From Collinsella aerofaciens (GTDB taxonomy: Bacteria > Actinomycetota > Coriobacteriia > Coriobacteriales > Coriobacteriaceae): 5,751 nt of DNA. Position 1 is the first letter of the stretch. Each line of letters opens with the position of its first letter. Made by a program: the position numbers and the translations under genes. The notes beneath the pieces are model-generated. The model was not told the DNA's origin and made no database searches. It saw only the letters and a list, made by a program, of their open reading frames with translations. Shown in pieces: positions 4,677-5,751 of the stretch. The stretch lies in the NCBI RefSeq assembly GCF_028209885.1, contig NZ_JAQLEM010000059.1:1-5751 (forward strand). Direction: 5' to 3'.

Positions 4677-5751
4677 CTACTCCCGGTAGGGCACCCGGTC
4701 GCGCATCACGGCGTATATCGCCCTGAGCCGCTTCCTCGCGACGGCCTTGAGCGCCCGCCCGTGCCCCATGCCCCGCGCCCTGCAGGCCCGGTAGTACTCG
4801 CCGTAGCGCCCCGAGGACCTCACCAGGCTGTTGCACGAGAAGATCAGCAGGGACTTGAGCCTCGCGTCGCCGCGCCTGGACGCCCTGACCGACCTCACCG
4901 ACGTGCCGGAGCTCCTCACCCTCGGGGCTATGCCGCAGTACGAGGCCAGGTGGTCGTGGTCCGGGAACCTCCCGATGTCGACCGACACCGCGAGCTGCGC
5001 CGCGGTCCTCGGGCCGATGCCGGGCACGGTGAGCAGGCACGCGTAGGTCTCGTCGCCCTCGAGCAGCGCCGCCGTCTCGGCCTCGAGGGCCCCGGCCTCG
5101 TCGAGGGCCTCCGATATCCGGGCGGCCAGGAACCTGACCTGCCTGTTCTCGGCCTCGACGAGCGCCGGCGGGGGCGCGGTGGAGGCGGCCGCGGCCTCCC
5201 CGGCGGCCTCGGCCCGCGGGCCCTCGGCCCCGGAGCGGGCGATCCCCCACGCCCCGCCGAACCCGGCGAGCAGCTCCAGCCACCGCCGGTCCGACAGGTC
5301 GACCGCGGCCTCGAGGGCCGGGCAGGACTCGAGCAGCACCGCGCGCAGGCGGTTCTTGTCCCTGGTCGCGCAGGCGACGACGTGGTCGCGCTGCGACGAG
5401 AGGGCGCGGGCGGCCTCGAGGACCTCGCCGCGGCCCGGGACCCCCGACAGGGAGTCCGGCACGCCCAGGGCGGTCCGCGCGATCACCGCGGCGTCGCGCT
5501 CGTCGGTCTTGGCCTCGCCGGCGAACAGGCCCGCGGCGCGGCTGGCGGCGAGCCCGGGCAGGTGGGCGACCCCGAGCCCCGCGGCGCGGGCCCGCCTCAC
5601 GGCGAGGGACCCTATGTTGCGGAACTGGTCGACGACGACGAGCGTGCCGGCGGGCGCGGAGGCGAACAGCGCGTCGAGCTCGGCCTCCCTGTTGCGGACG
5701 GGGGCGCTGGCCAGCACCTCCCCGTCGCGGTCGATCAGGCAGGCCCAGTGC
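4677..5751 (-). CDS. IS110-family transposase (DEDD recombinase), N-terminus beyond the window
   Basis: IS110 transposases are site-specific recombinases with an N-terminal RuvC-like DEDD domain and a C-terminal domain carrying a nucleophilic serine. In known members a bridge RNA selects the sites. The visible 357 codons start inside the protein at HWACLIDRDGEVL; the first conserved aspartate (usually in a VDVGK-like segment) is off the edge. Counting from the in-frame GTG at 5717: VVVDQF with Asp30 where Glu is more usual; KTDERDA with Asp72 and Asp75; an Ala/Glu-rich linker about 160-190; VPGIGPRTAAQL (231-242); GIAPRVRSSG with likely catalytic Ser270; and a basic C-terminus ending RVPYRE. 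The frame is intact to its TAG, so there is no sign of decay in this part. The GTG at 5717 is not the true start, because homology continues upstream. Whether it is complete depends on sequence to the right. Confidence 0.93.
   Translation of the reverse strand, partial: HWACLIDRDGEVLASAPVRNREAELDALFASAPAGTLVVVDQFRNIGSLAVRRARAAGLGVAHLPGLAASRAAGLFAGEAKTDERDAAVIARTALGVPDSLSGVPGRGEVLEAARALSSQRDHVVACATRDKNRLRAVLLESCPALEAAVDLSDRRWLELLAGFGGAWGIARSGAEGPRAEAAGEAAAASTAPPPALVEAENRQVRFLAARISEALDEAGALEAETAALLEGDETYACLLTVPGIGPRTAAQLAVSVDIGRFPDHDHLASYCGIAPRVRSSGTSVRSVRASRRGDARLKSLLIFSCNSLVRSSGRYGEYYRACRARGMGHGRALKAVARKRLRAIYAVMRDRVPYRE

Larger units (their letters stand above)
4645..5751 (-). mobile_element. 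IS110-family insertion sequence, 3' (right) end, cut by window edge
   Basis: The element is recognised by its transposase. Its 3' end must lie between the pepT terminator (ends about 4622) and the transposase stop (4677). I place it near 4645, but the exact base is not visible because these elements usually lack terminal inverted repeats. The other end is outside the window. The sequence from about 4680 rightwards is visibly more G+C-rich than the genes to its left, with almost every third codon position G or C, consistent with separate origin. It lies in the intergenic space behind pepT and breaks no recognisable gene. Confidence 0.75.

Noticed and set aside
4597..5283. 228-codon minus-strand frame, Arg/Gly-rich, overlapping the IS110 transposase
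   Set aside because: It is a frame-shifted shadow of the transposase, caused by very high G+C content and scarcity of stops.
1..5751. CRISPR array, defence system, toxin-antitoxin pair or prophage
   Set aside because: No regularly spaced repeats, Cas or defence domains, or paired small genes are visible. Apart from the IS110 element the window is ordinary metabolic and regulatory content.

Overview
The window looks like chromosomal DNA of a fairly G+C-rich actinobacterium, most likely a gut Coriobacteriia member of the Collinsella type. That is an inference from the style of the proteins (a FGTDGWRA-type phosphohexomutase, a MntR-sized DtxR regulator, peptidase T, an IS110 element) and from the composition. 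No rRNA or other marker in the window proves it.

Layout, left to right. Positions 1-303 hold no gene I can support; they contain small palindromes and a short direct repeat. Positions 304-1704 (minus) encode a complete alpha-D-phosphohexomutase (phosphoglucomutase/phosphomannomutase type) with a GTG start and a good ribosome binding site. A minus-strand intrinsic terminator at 1829-1857 separates it from the next unit. That unit is a two-gene minus-strand operon: a DtxR/MntR-family metal-dependent repressor (2767-3189), followed after 10 bases by a stand-alone homocysteine S-methyltransferase (1863-2756). A 120-base divergent intergenic region carries a perfect 8-2-8 palindrome placed against likely promoter elements of both directions. 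To its right, peptidase T (pepT, 3310-4557, plus) ends at a strong intrinsic terminator (4582-4622). The right end is the 3' part of an IS110-family transposase gene (minus, stop at 4677). It runs off the window and is markedly more G+C-rich than its neighbours.

How the genes may work together: the mutase is a sugar-phosphate enzyme with its own transcription unit. The regulator, methyltransferase and peptidase form one divergent regulatory neighbourhood. The methyltransferase and peptidase T both belong to zinc-dependent families, so control of both by one metal sensor through the central palindrome is an attractive but untested idea. The IS110 copy sits just behind the pepT terminator, where it disrupts no recognisable gene. 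Its 3' flank carries an outward-facing TTGACA, as expected for elements that build a promoter when they circularise.

I do not see a new multi-gene system here. The points most worth a second look are the dtxR-pepT palindrome, the regulator's mixed metal-ligand set, the IS110 end and the local excess of TATATA.
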